DNA of 64,000 nt from Desulfobacter postgatei 2ac9 (GCF_000233695.2 NZ_CM001488.1:1347497-1411496); one strand, 5' to 3'. Counted from the first letter of the stretch, positions 10,878 through 19,867 are shown. Translations and numbers: made by a program. Notes: generated from the letters alone by a model not told the origin.

Positions 10878-12557
10878 CTCGATGATCCAGTTTTTTGGGA
10901 TTAGACAATGTCACAATATTGGAAAATGTAAAGGCTGGTCAAGTCGATGGTATAATACCAACTATTCCAGCTGATATCTCACCCATCGGTTGGCCAGCCT
11001 CCAATGAGCAGGATAAAATAAGTTTTACTTGAATACAAGGGTTCTATTGCGCTATATCGCTTCATTCCTGAAAATAATAAATGAGGCGGATGTGTTAATA
11101 GAGAAGCTGTTGCCGTTTGTTGAAAATTATACCGAGTCACTGAATACTGAGTTAACAGAGTCTTCCCCTGGGATGACCTTAAGTAAATCACAAAAATTCT
11201 GGCTGGGTTTCTGCATCACTGGAATCATTTTAACCAACAGCATCAATTGGACTGCTTTTTCCCGTATCAGCATAGGACGGTATAAAAAAACAGCACTTTC
11301 CTGGATGTTTCGCCATTCTAAAATTGCTTGGGAGCATCTGTTCCACTTCAGTCTCAAAATTATTTTCAAAGTATATGGTATCACCAAAGGCGTTGTCAGT
11401 ATTGATGATTCCGATAAAAAGCGCAGTAAATGCACAACAAAAATTTTTGGCGCCAACAAAATAAAAGACAAATCAACAGGCGGTTTTTGCATGGGGCAAA
11501 GTTTGGTATTTTTGGTATTGGTAACACCGAAAATAACCATTCCAATAGGCTACGCCTTTCATGTTCCTGATCCAAAAATCAGCGAATGGGTCAAGGAGGA
11601 TAAAAGGTTAAAAAGGCTGGAGTACCAAAATCAAAACGCTCGAAAAAGCCGGTGCGATCAGATGAATATCCAACTATTTCAAGTATTTCTATAGCTATTT
11701 TAAAAACCTTTGTACAGCAACACCCTGAAATAAAAATAGAAGCAATTGTTGCAGATGCCTTGTATGGTAATGCTGAGTTCATGGATGAAGCTTCAAAAAT
11801 TGCAGGAAGCGCTCAAGTCATTAGTCAAATAAGGTACAATCAAAATATTTCATTCAAAAACAGTAAAAAATCAGTGGAAAAATATTTTGAAAATATTCAA
11901 CCGATTCAAAAAACCATACATATACGCGGAGGCAAAGGGGTTGTTGTACTTATTAAAAGTGCCAGAATACATGTGTGTGCCCATAGAAAAAAACGATTTG
12001 TCATTGCAATAAAATACACTGGAGAAGAGGACTATCGGTACCTTGTCGCTTCGGACCTGACCTGGCGATATGCTGATATAATAGATGCTTTTACACTCAG
12101 ATGGTTAGTAGAGGTTTTTATTCAAGACCACAAGGGTAATGAAGGGTGGGGAAATTTGACCAAACAACCTGGTAAAGATGGGTCTTACAGAAGTTTGACC
12201 CTGAGCCTGTTGGTTGATCATTGTCTCCTCCTTCATCCGGACCAAGTGGCCTCGATAAATAACAAACTGCCCGCAAAAACTGTTGGCAGCCTATGTGATA
12301 TCGTCAAAGTTGACAGCATCTTATCCTTTGTCGAACAAATCATTCACAGTGATGACCCAGAATCCCATTTCAAGCAGATCTCGGTATTTTTAAAAGAGCA
12401 TTTTGTAAAGTCAAATGATTCCAAAAAACACATGAATCTAAAACCTTGGGGAAATTATCAATCCTCCCCATCATTAAAATATAAAGCATTCTGTTAACAT
12501 GGGGATAATAACTGGTAGATACGTTCCATGTCAATTTTTAAAAACTGGATCATCGAG
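10878..12557 (+). mobile_element. IS4-family-like insertion sequence, 1680 bp
   Basis: Ends are an 18-bp perfect inverted repeat starting CTCGATGATCCAG. The element is flanked by the 5-bp target duplication TTAAA (10873-10877 and 12558-12562). It carries one transposase frame on the plus strand broken by a frameshift. It sits inside the phosphoesterase-STAND gene and its removal restores that frame exactly. The family was assigned from the transposase signature F-x2-R-x3-E-x6-K. Confidence 0.9.
11029..12497 (+). pseudogene. IS4-type transposase, frameshifted
   Basis: A DDE transposase read in two frames: 11029 to about 11610, then about 11610 to 12497. The first acidic residue lies in VVSIDDSDKKRSK and the second in IVADALYGNAEF. 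The third lies in FTLRWLVEVFIQDHK, which fits the IS4 signature R-x3-E-x6-K. The frames meet at a run of five A (11610-11614); one extra A would give a continuous protein (LKKAGVPKSKRSKKP). This may be a loss-of-function indel or programmed slippage on the A run. The TTG start at 11029 is tentative because no clear ribosome site is present. Confidence 0.8.
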
Positions 12558-12562
12558 TTAAA

Positions 12563-13732
12563 TAAATGGAGCCAAGCAGAATTAAAAAAAATAATAGAAG
12601 AGCATTTCTCCTTATGTCTTTGTGGGCATTGTCATCAGCAGGATTTAAAATTCAACCAGATTTCTCAAAAGTCCCTGGTTTGTTCTGCACCACAGCTATT
12701 CACCAATAAATATGATGATTTAGGGTATGCAATAATAACAATCAATGATCATCATGTAACCAGTTTGATTTATAGGGAATATGTTAATGGCAAATTTCTG
12801 AATGGTTCTAAGTTTTCTGGTAACGATAGTGGAATTGTCGATATTCAAAATGGCCATAATAAAAACAAAGCCAAATTAAAAGCCAACCTTGATAGCGCAT
12901 TATCTTTTTTTAAGGATCAATCAAAATTTTTTATTAAACCAAAACTATCTAAAGATAGAGAATTCAATGATGAAGATAATTTAATTGATACTTTTATTGA
13001 ATCGCCAATGGCCGCATTCATAATTGCACACCCCCAATTCGGATTGACCTGCCTATCGCATTATATGAGATTAGAAGCCTATAAGAATGGAAATTTCTGG
13101 ATATACTTGGATGCTAATCATACTAAAGCAAGGAAAGCAATAAACGATATTGAACTCCAACTTCAAGATTTCGGTGAAAATAAAACGGATATATGCTGTA
13201 TAATAATAGATTCCTGGGATGATACAATTGTTGATCATCATAATATTTTAAAATTAATTGATGAATACGCTGAAGATATTCCTATTGTAATAATGTCTGC
13301 CTATTCATCGTATAGTTACAGCACTAAATTTGATTTCACTCAGTTAAACTCTAAGTTCATGCCGTTACATTTACAAGCCCTTCAACGAACTAAAGTGCGT
13401 GAATTAGTCTCAAAATACAATCAAACACAGCCTATCGCAGAGGAGGATGATGTTGTTGCTAAAGTCGTTAAAGATTTAGAAACATTAAATGTCCATAGAA
13501 CGCCATTAAACTGCCTAACGCTTTTAAAAGTTTTTGAAAAAGGATTTAACGATGACCTTATTAACAGGACAAAATTAATCAAAACTGTTTTGTTTATATT
13601 ATTTACAAATGCTGAGTCTTTCACTTACTCAAGTACAAAACCAGAGGTAGAAGACTGTGAATACATTTTAGGAAGATTTTGCAAAAATCTCATTCAAAAT
13701 CATACTCGTAGTTTTGATCCAGATGTTTTTAA
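12563..13732 (+). pseudogene. metallophosphoesterase-STAND protein, middle piece
   Basis: Continues residue 215 of the joined protein. It starts with the tail of the phosphoesterase, including GHCH at residues 236-239. A hinge follows, then a STAND/AAA-like NTPase core: a P-loop-like segment IIAHPQFGLTCL (about residues 368-379), a Walker B strand CIIIDSWDD (about 427-435), a sensor-like strand IVIMSAYS, and ALQRTKVRELVSKYN. The usual P-loop lysine is absent (GLTCL instead of GKT/S), so nucleotide binding may be altered or lost. It is cut by IS66 after GTTTTTAA at 13732. STAND proteins with an N-terminal effector are known phage sensors; this gene's role as one is inferred. Confidence 0.8.
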
Positions 13733-13816
13733 GTAAGCGGTTAGCAAACCCCATCTACAAATCGTTAGCGTGCCATGAGAAGATGAGCCATCTTTTAATT
13801 AGCGGAGGTTCATCAT

Positions 13817-14149
13817 ATGTCAAAAGCAAACAAGAAAAATCAAAAGCGCACCCAATTCTGGAAGCACCATATTAAACAATGGTCTGAATCCGGCATGTCA
13901 CAGAATGCATACTGTAGGCAACATGACTTAAGGCCCAACCAGTTTACATACTGGAAAAGCAAATTCAAAAACCAGACCCTTTTTCCAGAATTCGTTCAGC
14001 TCCCTTCAACACAAAGCACCCAGGTTCTAAACCTTTCTGAGCAAAAAGGATTAAGGCTGAATATAGATAACCGATTTCAGATCGAAATACCGGATGGATT
14101 TTCCCAGACAACCCTGGCCCAGGTACTCCAAGTATTGGGGAGGTGCTGA
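13817..14149 (+). CDS. tnpA: IS66 accessory protein TnpA
   Basis: Protein of 110 residues with an N-terminal helix-turn-helix (WSESGMSQNAYCRQHDLRPN then FTYWKSKF), typical of IS66 OrfA. It is needed for IS66 transposition and probably binds the element ends. GGAGG lies upstream of the start at suitable spacing. It overlaps tnpB by 7 bp. It appears intact. Confidence 0.92.
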   Translation: MSKANKKNQKRTQFWKHHIKQWSESGMSQNAYCRQHDLRPNQFTYWKSKFKNQTLFPEFVQLPSTQSTQVLNLSEQKGLRLNIDNRFQIEIPDGFSQTTLAQVLQVLGRC

Positions 14150-14502
14150 TGTTTTCTCCCACCCAGAATTTAAAAATTCATATTGCACTTGGGAGCACTG
14201 ATATGCGCAAATCCATTGATGGGTTATCCATACTTGTGAGTGAAACATTGAATTTAGATCCATTCTCAGGACACATGTTTGTATTCTGTAATCGGAAACA
14301 GAATATATTGAAAATCCTGTATTGGGATCGTAATGGATTCTGTCTCTGGCACAAGAGGCTGGAAAAGGATTGTTTTCAATGGCCCAAGTCAAAAAATGAG
14401 ATTTTAACCATTGGCGCAAAAGAACTTTCCTGGCTAATGGACGGGCTCTCAATTCATCAGGAAAAAGCACATAAGCCATTAAAATATTCGGCTGTTTTTT
14501 GA
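14143..14502 (+). CDS. tnpB: IS66 accessory protein TnpB
   Basis: Protein of 119 residues with the IS66 Orf2 signature: GSTDMRKSIDGLS near residue 19, HMFVFCNRKQNILKILYWD near residue 45, and GFCLWHKRLEKD. It is intact and coupled to tnpA. It is essential for IS66 movement in characterised relatives, although its biochemical function is unclear. Confidence 0.95.
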   Translation: MLMFSPTQNLKIHIALGSTDMRKSIDGLSILVSETLNLDPFSGHMFVFCNRKQNILKILYWDRNGFCLWHKRLEKDCFQWPKSKNEILTIGAKELSWLMDGLSIHQEKAHKPLKYSAVF

Positions 14503-14546
14503 AGAAAAAACTGTCAAAAACCGGGTGGTTATGGTATATACAACGC

Positions 14547-16135
14547 ATGAATCAAGAGGCTTTTGCGAACATAAATGACGTTGAGAAATTAAAAGAAATA
14601 ATGGCTTCTTTTGTCAGTGATTTTTCAGACAGAGAACACAATTATAAAGCCGAAATAAAAATTCTCAACGAGCAGATTAAAAGCCTTCTGGACCGACTTT
14701 TTGGCAAAAAGACAGAAAAAATTAATAAGGATGACGGTCAACGCTCCCTTTTCGATACTTTTGAACCGGATACTCCCATATTAGACGACGAGCCCGAAGA
14801 AATCAGTGTGCCTGCCCATAAGGGGAAAAAAACAGGGCGCAAGCCTTTGCCTGCAAACCTTCCACGGGTTGAAGTGATCCACGATCTGAGCGAGGAAGAA
14901 AAAACATGTGGCTGTGGTTGCATGAAATCGCGTTGTGGCCAGGAAGAATCTGAACAGCTTGAGATTATTCCGGCACAGATGAGAGTGATCAAGAATATCC
15001 GTTATAAATACGCAATGTAAAAACTGTGAAGGTGTTGAAGATGACGGCCCGACAGTGTCCATTGCCAGAATGCCGGAACAAATGATCCCCAAAAGCATTG
15101 CAACCCCAGGACTTCTGGCTCATATCCTGACCGCCAAATTTGCAGATGCCTTGCCTTTCTACCGGCAGGAAAAACAGTTTCACCGAATTGGAGTAGACAT
15201 TCACAGATCAAATATGTGCAATTGGGCAATAAAAGTGGCCCAGGGCTGTGAGATCCTGCTGGAATTCATGAAGGGTGAAATCCTTAACGGTCCAGTGATC
15301 AATATTGATGAAACAACTGTCCAAGTTCTGAAAGAACCGAAAACGGTCAAAATGCTATATGTGGGTGTTCAAAGGAGGAACACCGGACAATCCCATTATT
15401 CTGTTCCAGTATCACCCAACTCGATCCGGGGATGTTGCCCGTAATTTTTTGAACGGCTATCAGGGTATTGTCCAAACGGATGGTTATGGCGCATATGACT
15501 TTCTTGATCATATTGAGGGAATCATTCATGTTGCCTGCTGGATACACGCACGTCGAAAGTTCATGGAGGTGGTCAAAGCTGCCGGGAATAAAGACGGCAA
15601 ACCGACAGGAATCTCCGGCAAAGCCCTGAAGTACATCAGCAAATTATACAAAATAGAGAGAGAGGCCAAAGAACTTGGTTTGTCTGCTGATGGACTTTAC
15701 CGGAAAAGGCAGGAACAAGCCTTGCCTATCCTTGATGAATTTAAAAAATGGTTGGATGCTCAAGTTGAGAAGGTGCCCCCCAAAAGCCTTCTTGGCAAAG
15801 CCATCAACTACACCCTTAATCAATGGCATCGGCTGGTCCTGTATACGGAAAGTGGTCTGGTAATGCCCGACAATAATGTGGTTGAAAATGCAATAAGACC
15901 CTTTGTGGTCGGTAGAAAAAATTGGTTATTTTCGTGTACATCCGAAGGCGCCAGGGCCAGTGCCTGCATTTACAGCCTAATCGAAACCGCCAAGGCCAAT
16001 GGACTTGAACCTTATTGGTACCTCAAATTTCTTTTTGAAAATTTACCGGAAGCCATGACGGAAGACGAATTTAAAGCTTTGATGCCACAAAACGTGGATA
16101 AAAACTTGCTGGAAAACTATACAACACCCCGATAG
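14547..16135 (+). pseudogene. tnpC: IS66 transposase TnpC with two frameshifts
   Basis: The protein spans three frames. 14547 to about 15015 holds the leucine-rich N-terminus and zinc-binding region (CGCGCMKSRCG). About 15018 to 15355 holds DALPFYRQEK and the first catalytic aspartate in VINIDETTVQV. About 15359 to 16135 holds VQTDGYGAYD, ACWIHARRKF and NNVVENAIRPFVVGRKNW. The first shift is an extra base in a CGCAATGTAAA stretch near 15014. The second lies near 15355-15360. All DDE residues are present but not in one frame, so the copy is likely dead. Confidence 0.9.
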
Positions 16136-16175
16136 GCTTAAAAAGGTGTGGTTCATACACCGCTTACGTTTTTAA

Positions 16176-17427
16176 AGATGAACTGTATAGATACTGCCAA
16201 GAAAAATTAGTTACTGTTGATATCAGTGCAATAATAGACATCTTAGAGTCAAATAATATTATTATAAAAGTTCAAAATAAAATGGAGTTTAAGCATCGTT
16301 ATTGGGTTTTCTATTTTGCAGCAAAATACATGCAACAAGATGAGAGTTTCCGTAATTATATTCTTACTGATAAAAACTATATTAATTATCCAGAGATCAT
16401 TGAATTCTATACTGGTATTGATGGTAAAAAGGACGATGCAATCAAAGTCCTTTTGAAAGATACGAAGGAATTAGTTTCAACCGTTGATCAGAAAATTGGT
16501 ATTCCTGAGGATTTTAACCCCTTCAAAGGAATCGTTTGGGATCTTTCTAAAGACAAAATACACGAGATTAGAAAAGAAATTTCTGAAAAAGTACAGAAAT
16601 CGAAACTACCGAATAAAATCAAAGATCAGCATGCGGATAACTTCTATGATTCAGAGGTTCCTTATGATCAATCTATTACAAATTTTCTTACGGATTATTC
16701 AGTTATTAGTCTAATCCAAAGTATAAAGGCAGCTTCACGGGCTTTAAGAAACAGCACCTATATAGAGCCAGAAAATAAGTTGGAAATGCTTCAAACAATT
16801 CTTGGTGGATGGGAGCAAGTTTCAAGAGTTTTATTCTGGCTTTCCCCGACATTAGCTCAAAGAGGTAGGGCTACTTATGATGGATTAAATGTTATCTTAG
16901 ATGACAGTTTTAAGGGATCGCCAGAAGAAAAATTAAAACATATATATATTGCTAACCCTAACAATGTCGTTACTCACTTTAAAGATAACATTTCCTCTAA
17001 GAAAATCGGCCCTGTATTCTTTAAAAATTTAAAAGAAAATACTTCGGAGATGCAAAAACACTTTGTGAGTCTGCTATTAATAAAAGAACAACCAGATGGA
17101 TGGTTCAAAGAAGTTACAAACCACATGAATCTTCTCCACAGGACATCATTTTATTTAGGAGACATCTATAATACCATTCGTAACGAAATAGACAAAGGAT
17201 ATAATTCCGATAATTCCATCCACCAGTTAAGAAATTTACTTTCAGTTGTTTGTGCAAAACAGGACGTTGCTCCGAAAATTTCAAAGTCAAACAAGGGAAA
17301 TGATACGAAAGAATCGGTTATTGATGAAAAGAATAAACTTAAAGTGGATAAAATAATTGCGTCTAGAAAAAAAGATCATCTATACGAGTTCCTTAAAAAA
17401 AAAGATAGAAGTAAAAGGACGAAATAA
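16176..17427 (+). pseudogene. metallophosphoesterase-STAND protein, C-terminal piece
   Basis: The last 417 codons of the interrupted gene. It reads on from the IS66 target site with no internal stop (DELYRYCQEKLVTVDISAII, then the KMEFKHRYWVFYFAAKYM block). The FKHRYWVFYFAA segment resembles the helical region that follows the NTPase in nSTAND proteins. The remainder is helical and charged, with a lysine-rich tail, and probably senses the trigger. Read alone, a secondary ATG at 16282 would give a 381-residue orphan, but the in-frame join to the upstream pieces shows this is a fragment. Confidence 0.85.
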
Positions 17428-17622
17428 GATAAAAACGGCACGTTAAGAATCATAACAAACCCAATCCTGCGGACAAACCGGAGATTTATGTCGTTAAAAT
17501 CGTCCGTTCTCAGAAATTTTATCAGGAATCGAAGACCCCACAATCTGTCTATTCAGTGTCGCTGAACAGTAATCCAGAAAGGGTAGGGCTACTAGACGTA
17601 TTGTGGCCTATAATGAAGATTG

Positions 17623-17656
17623 CCAATCTTAACTTTAAGCAAAAAGTTAAGATTGG
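17623..17656. repeat. perfect 14-bp dyad, possible recombinase site
   Basis: CCAATCTTAACTTT at 17623-17636 is the exact inverse of 17643-17656, with a 6-nt spacer. No T run follows, so it is unlikely to be a terminator. Its half-site resembles the arms at 17733-17774. It may be a binding or exchange site for the adjacent integrase. Confidence 0.5.
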
Positions 17657-17732
17657 AGAAGGGGCGTCTAAGCCAATAACCACAAGCGTTTCCATGATAT
17701 TTCAGGAAAAATTTCGGCAAAGCCTTATTTTG

Positions 17733-17774
17733 AATCTTAAGTTATATATGTTATAGTGCAGAAAACTTAAGATT
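17733..17774 (+). promoter_or_regulatory. 11-bp dyad overlapping integrase start region
   Basis: AATCTTAAGTT (17733-17743) and AACTTAAGATT (17764-17774) form a perfect inverted repeat spaced 20 bp apart. The spacer contains a TATA-rich stretch with a possible -10 (TTATAG). The right arm ends one base before the integrase ATG, leaving no room for a ribosome site. This suggests a near-leaderless transcript with self-repression, or a recombination site overlapping the gene start. Confidence 0.4.
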
Positions 17775-17775
17775 A

Positions 17776-18402
17776 ATGTATTGGTACAAAAAATTGGAAA
17801 AAGGGCAAAACTTCAATCATCCGAAAAAGGGTTCCCGAATCGAGGTGGAACCGATCCGGAAGGAAAAAAATATAAAGTCTATTTTGCAACTGCTATCCGG
17901 CAAACCCAGGGATTTGTTGCTTTTCACTATGGGGGTGAATAACGGTATCCGGGCCGGGGACCTTCTCAATATCAAGGTTGGAGATGTCCGGTACCTGAAA
18001 CCCGGTCAGGTTCACCAAATCATTGAATCTAAGACTAAGAAAAAGAATGTTGTGGTGATAAACAAGTCCGTCCGTAAGGCTCTGGACAATTATTTGTCCC
18101 AGGGTGAACATAAAGAAGATGGCCATTACCTGTTTCGGAGCAGAAAGGGGGAGAATTCACCTTTGTCTGTCCAATCCGTTCATGGCTTGATAAAAAAATG
18201 GACACAGGCCATAAACCTCAAAGGCAACTACGGTACCCACACTTTAAGAAAAACCTGGGGATATCAACAACGGGTCAAATATGGTGTTGGATTCGATGTG
18301 ATTGCCAAACGGTATAACCACTCTGACCCCAAAACCACCATGTTGTATTTGGGAATTGAAGATAAAGAAGTTCACAGCGTTCTAATGAACGAAATCGGCT
18401 AA
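17776..18402 (+). CDS. short tyrosine recombinase (phage integrase family)
   Basis: Protein of 208 residues, essentially the catalytic domain alone. Catalytic residues visible are the first Arg in NNGIRAGDLLNIK, Lys in ESKTKKKNVVV, HTLRKTWG (H-x2-R), NHSDPKTTMLYLGI with the third-box histidine, and the nucleophile Tyr. The N-terminal core-binding domain is missing, as in several small integrases of genomic islands. No ribosome site precedes the ATG; instead an inverted repeat abuts it. It probably belonged to a lost element. Confidence 0.85.
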   Translation: MYWYKKLEKGQNFNHPKKGSRIEVEPIRKEKNIKSILQLLSGKPRDLLLFTMGVNNGIRAGDLLNIKVGDVRYLKPGQVHQIIESKTKKKNVVVINKSVRKALDNYLSQGEHKEDGHYLFRSRKGENSPLSVQSVHGLIKKWTQAINLKGNYGTHTLRKTWGYQQRVKYGVGFDVIAKRYNHSDPKTTMLYLGIEDKEVHSVLMNEIG

Positions 18403-18445
18403 CGGCACCCCGTGGGGAATTTGCACCAAATGTTTAATGGAACCC

Positions 18446-18498
18446 AACTATACAACACCCTGCCAGTCTTGAAAAGGTGCGGCTAATATAATGCTTGC
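18446..18498. repeat. remnant resembling an IS66 right end
   Basis: This stretch aligns with the right end of the IS66 copy at 13733-16167: AACTATACAACACCC is shared, then CTT-AAAAGGTG-GG and a GCTTGC end. No transposase sequence remains with it. It is probably the scar of an older related IS66. Confidence 0.5.
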
Positions 18499-18522
18499 GT
18501 CGGAATAAATTATCTTTACTTA

Positions 18523-18551
18523 TTGACAAATTGTAAAGACTACAATATCTT
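18523..18551 (+). promoter_or_regulatory. sigma-70 promoter with operator for the toxin-antitoxin pair
   Basis: TTGACA (18523-18528) and TATCTT (18546-18551) are 17 bp apart. The spacer contains the dyad TTGTA-5-TACAA, a likely site for the AbrB-fold antitoxin. The start codon of the antitoxin follows 29 bp later behind AAAGGAGG. Confidence 0.65.
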
Positions 18552-18580
18552 TGCTATATACAAAAAGTAAAGGAGGGGTT

Positions 18581-18796
18581 ATGCCAAAGGTCAGTGCAAA
18601 AAGACAAATCACTTTGCCCGTAAGTCAGTGTCAAGCTCTGGGGATCGAACCAGGGGATGAAGTGGAAAGCTTTGTAGCTTATGGTCAGCTAACCATTGTA
18701 AAAAAGAAGCAGGGAGCCGCAAGAGGTATCTTAAAGCACGTCCAAGGGAATCCTTCTATGACTGATGAGGAGTCTATGGAGAGTTCCCTGCAATGA
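18581..18796 (+). CDS. AbrB/MazE-fold antitoxin (VapB-type)
   Basis: Protein of 71 residues. Residues 1-45 form a SpoVT-AbrB DNA-binding domain (MPKVSAKRQITLPVSQC, EPGDEVESF). The acidic tail (MTDEESMESS) would wrap the toxin. The start MPKVSAK at 18581 was chosen over an upstream ATG because AAAGGAGGGG lies directly before it. It overlaps the toxin gene by 4 bp. It is expected to repress its own promoter. Confidence 0.88.
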   Translation: MPKVSAKRQITLPVSQCQALGIEPGDEVESFVAYGQLTIVKKKQGAARGILKHVQGNPSMTDEESMESSLQ

Positions 18797-19218
18797 TTGC
18801 AATCGACACCAACGTTTTGTTGCGATACCTGCTTGAAGATGATGCCGAGCAGTTTAAAAAAGCTGTCAAGTTAATTTCAGGTCAGCAGAAGATTTTAGTT
18901 ACAGATGTCGTGCTGGTTGAAACGATCTGGACACTGAGCGGTAAAAAGTACCAGTTAAAGAAGCCTGAACTGGTGACAGTTCTTCAGTCGTTGTTCCAGG
19001 AACCGAATATAAGGTTTGAAGATGGGCAGGCTGTGTGGCTGGCGCTTACCGATTATCGAAATGCAAAACCGGTGAAGGGTAAAGAAGCTGATTTTGCGGA
19101 TGCCCTGATCGTCAACAAATCTAAGCGAGTCGCCAACAAAGAAAATCAACCTTTTAATGGATCTTTCACTTTTGATCTTGCAGCACAAACTTTACCGGGG
19201 GCCAAGGCTCCAAAATAG
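18793..19218 (+). CDS. PIN-domain toxin (VapC-type ribonuclease)
   Basis: Protein of 141 residues. PIN acidic residues are visible in MIAIDTNVLLRYL (Asp5), LVETIWTLS (Glu) and DFADALIVN near residue 101. PIN toxins cleave tRNA or rRNA and are held off by the partner antitoxin encoded just upstream with a 4-bp overlap. A second frame after the stop (to about 19354) encodes a short hydrophobic stretch (IIFFLLFLLALIFPG) without a clear start and was not called. Confidence 0.88.
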   Translation: MIAIDTNVLLRYLLEDDAEQFKKAVKLISGQQKILVTDVVLVETIWTLSGKKYQLKKPELVTVLQSLFQEPNIRFEDGQAVWLALTDYRNAKPVKGKEADFADALIVNKSKRVANKENQPFNGSFTFDLAAQTLPGAKAPK

Positions 19219-19415
19219 CTGAAACGCCGGAAGATAAAATATTCATTAAAGGCGTTCACCAGAGAAAAGATTGGGCCAGGAAAGAAATCATTTTCTTCCT
19301 TCTATTCCTGCTCGCATTGATTTTTCCTGGAATAAAGATTTTTGAATCAAAATAAGAGGGACCCGGAGGCCTCCAGGGAGGGCACCGGCTATGGGAATCG
19401 GAGCAGCTAATATAA

Positions 19416-19523
19416 AAATCCTGGTATGGCGGAATAGGTAGACGCTTTGGGAGGTGGTGAGTAAGCCATGAAAATCCTCCTCGATCTCACCATCCTTGGC
19501 GCAAATCCAAGGTGCCAGGATTT
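19416..19523 (+). ncRNA. tRNA-Leu-like structured element
   Basis: An 11-bp closing stem joins AAATCCTGGTA (19416-19426) and TGCCAGGATTT (19513-19523). Next comes a D-arm block GGCGGAATAGGTAGACGC that matches tRNA-Leu. The T-arm-like hairpin is CTTGG-CGCAAAT-CCAAG, with loop positions 1 and 2 not the usual TT. The middle is abnormal: no ordinary anticodon stem-loop can be drawn. It has GGAGG/CCTCC and GGTGAG/CTCACC alternatives instead, and no CCA follows. It is either a decayed tRNA-Leu or a tRNA mimic. Confidence 0.5.
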
Positions 19524-19572
19524 AATAATACATAGAATTAGAATACGGGCTCATCCCCCAAATCCATTATAA
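19468..19572 (+). CDS. possible 34-residue ORF inside the tRNA-like element
   Basis: The frame starts MKILLDLTILGANPR and ends at a TAA at 19570-19572. A near-ideal ribosome site GGAGGTGGTGA precedes it, though 10-13 nt from the ATG. Its start and ribosome site lie within the tRNA-like fold, where CCTCC could mask the GGAGG. No relatives are recognised and it may be fortuitous. Confidence 0.2.
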   Translation: MKILLDLTILGANPRCQDLIIHRIRIRAHPPNPL

Positions 19573-19607
19573 TCAGAAAATTTTAAGTGAAATCCCGGCG
19601 GACCGTG

Positions 19608-19867
19608 GCCGTCATATACGTCGCAAGGCTCTTCAGGGCTATGGATAAGACAGACCGGGTTCGGGCCTGTTACCAGCATTGTGTATTGCAGTGGGTGTTA
19701 AAAAAATGACCAATCAATCCTTAAGGAAGCGGTTTGGATTGTCGGATCGCAGCGGCAACACCGTGTCTCAGATTATTTCTGCTGCCGCTGAACAGGGACT
19801 TATCAATATTGACCCGGGGGCGCCGGATTCACGTAAATATGCCCGGTATATTCCTGCCTGGGCCTGA
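19608..19867 (+). pseudogene. C-terminal remnant of an AlbA_2/Schlafen-type ATP-binding regulator
   Basis: A fragment reading VARLFRAMDKTDRVRACYQH then VLQWVLKK in one frame and MTNQSLRKRFGLSDRSGNTV in the next. The junction is a run of A just before the ATG at about 19706. The last part (NTVSQIISAAAEQGLI, DSRKYARYIPAWA, stop at 19867) is the usual winged-helix end of this family. The N-terminus is absent. Confidence 0.6.

Larger units (their letters stand above)
13733..16167 (+). mobile_element. IS66-family insertion sequence, 2435 bp
   Basis: Ends carry the IS66 terminal inverted repeat beginning GTAAGCGG and are flanked by the typical 8-bp target duplication GTTTTTAA (13725-13732 and 16168-16175). 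It has the standard tnpA-tnpB-tnpC order. tnpC is broken by two frameshifts, so this copy is probably not autonomous. It interrupts the STAND part of the phosphoesterase-STAND gene, and removal restores the frame. Confidence 0.95.
17428..17775. other. non-coding region upstream of small integrase
   Basis: A 348-bp stretch with no supported gene. It holds two related dyads built on CTTAA cores (see the entries at 17623-17656 and 17733-17774). A 67-codon frame at 17556-17756 has no family resemblance and crosses both dyads, so it was not called. Confidence 0.5.

Noticed and set aside
16282..17427. Independent 381-residue gene
   Set aside because: The frame is open upstream to the IS66 target duplication and joins the STAND piece in frame, so it is a fragment and not a separate gene.
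17556..17756. 67-codon frame upstream of the short integrase
   Set aside because: It crosses both dyads, has low complexity and no recognisable family.
19219..19354. Small membrane protein after the PIN toxin gene
   Set aside because: A hydrophobic stretch is open, but no start codon with a ribosome site precedes it.
19416..19523. Functional tRNA-Leu
   Set aside because: No normal anticodon stem-loop can be drawn, the T-loop lacks TTC and no CCA follows.
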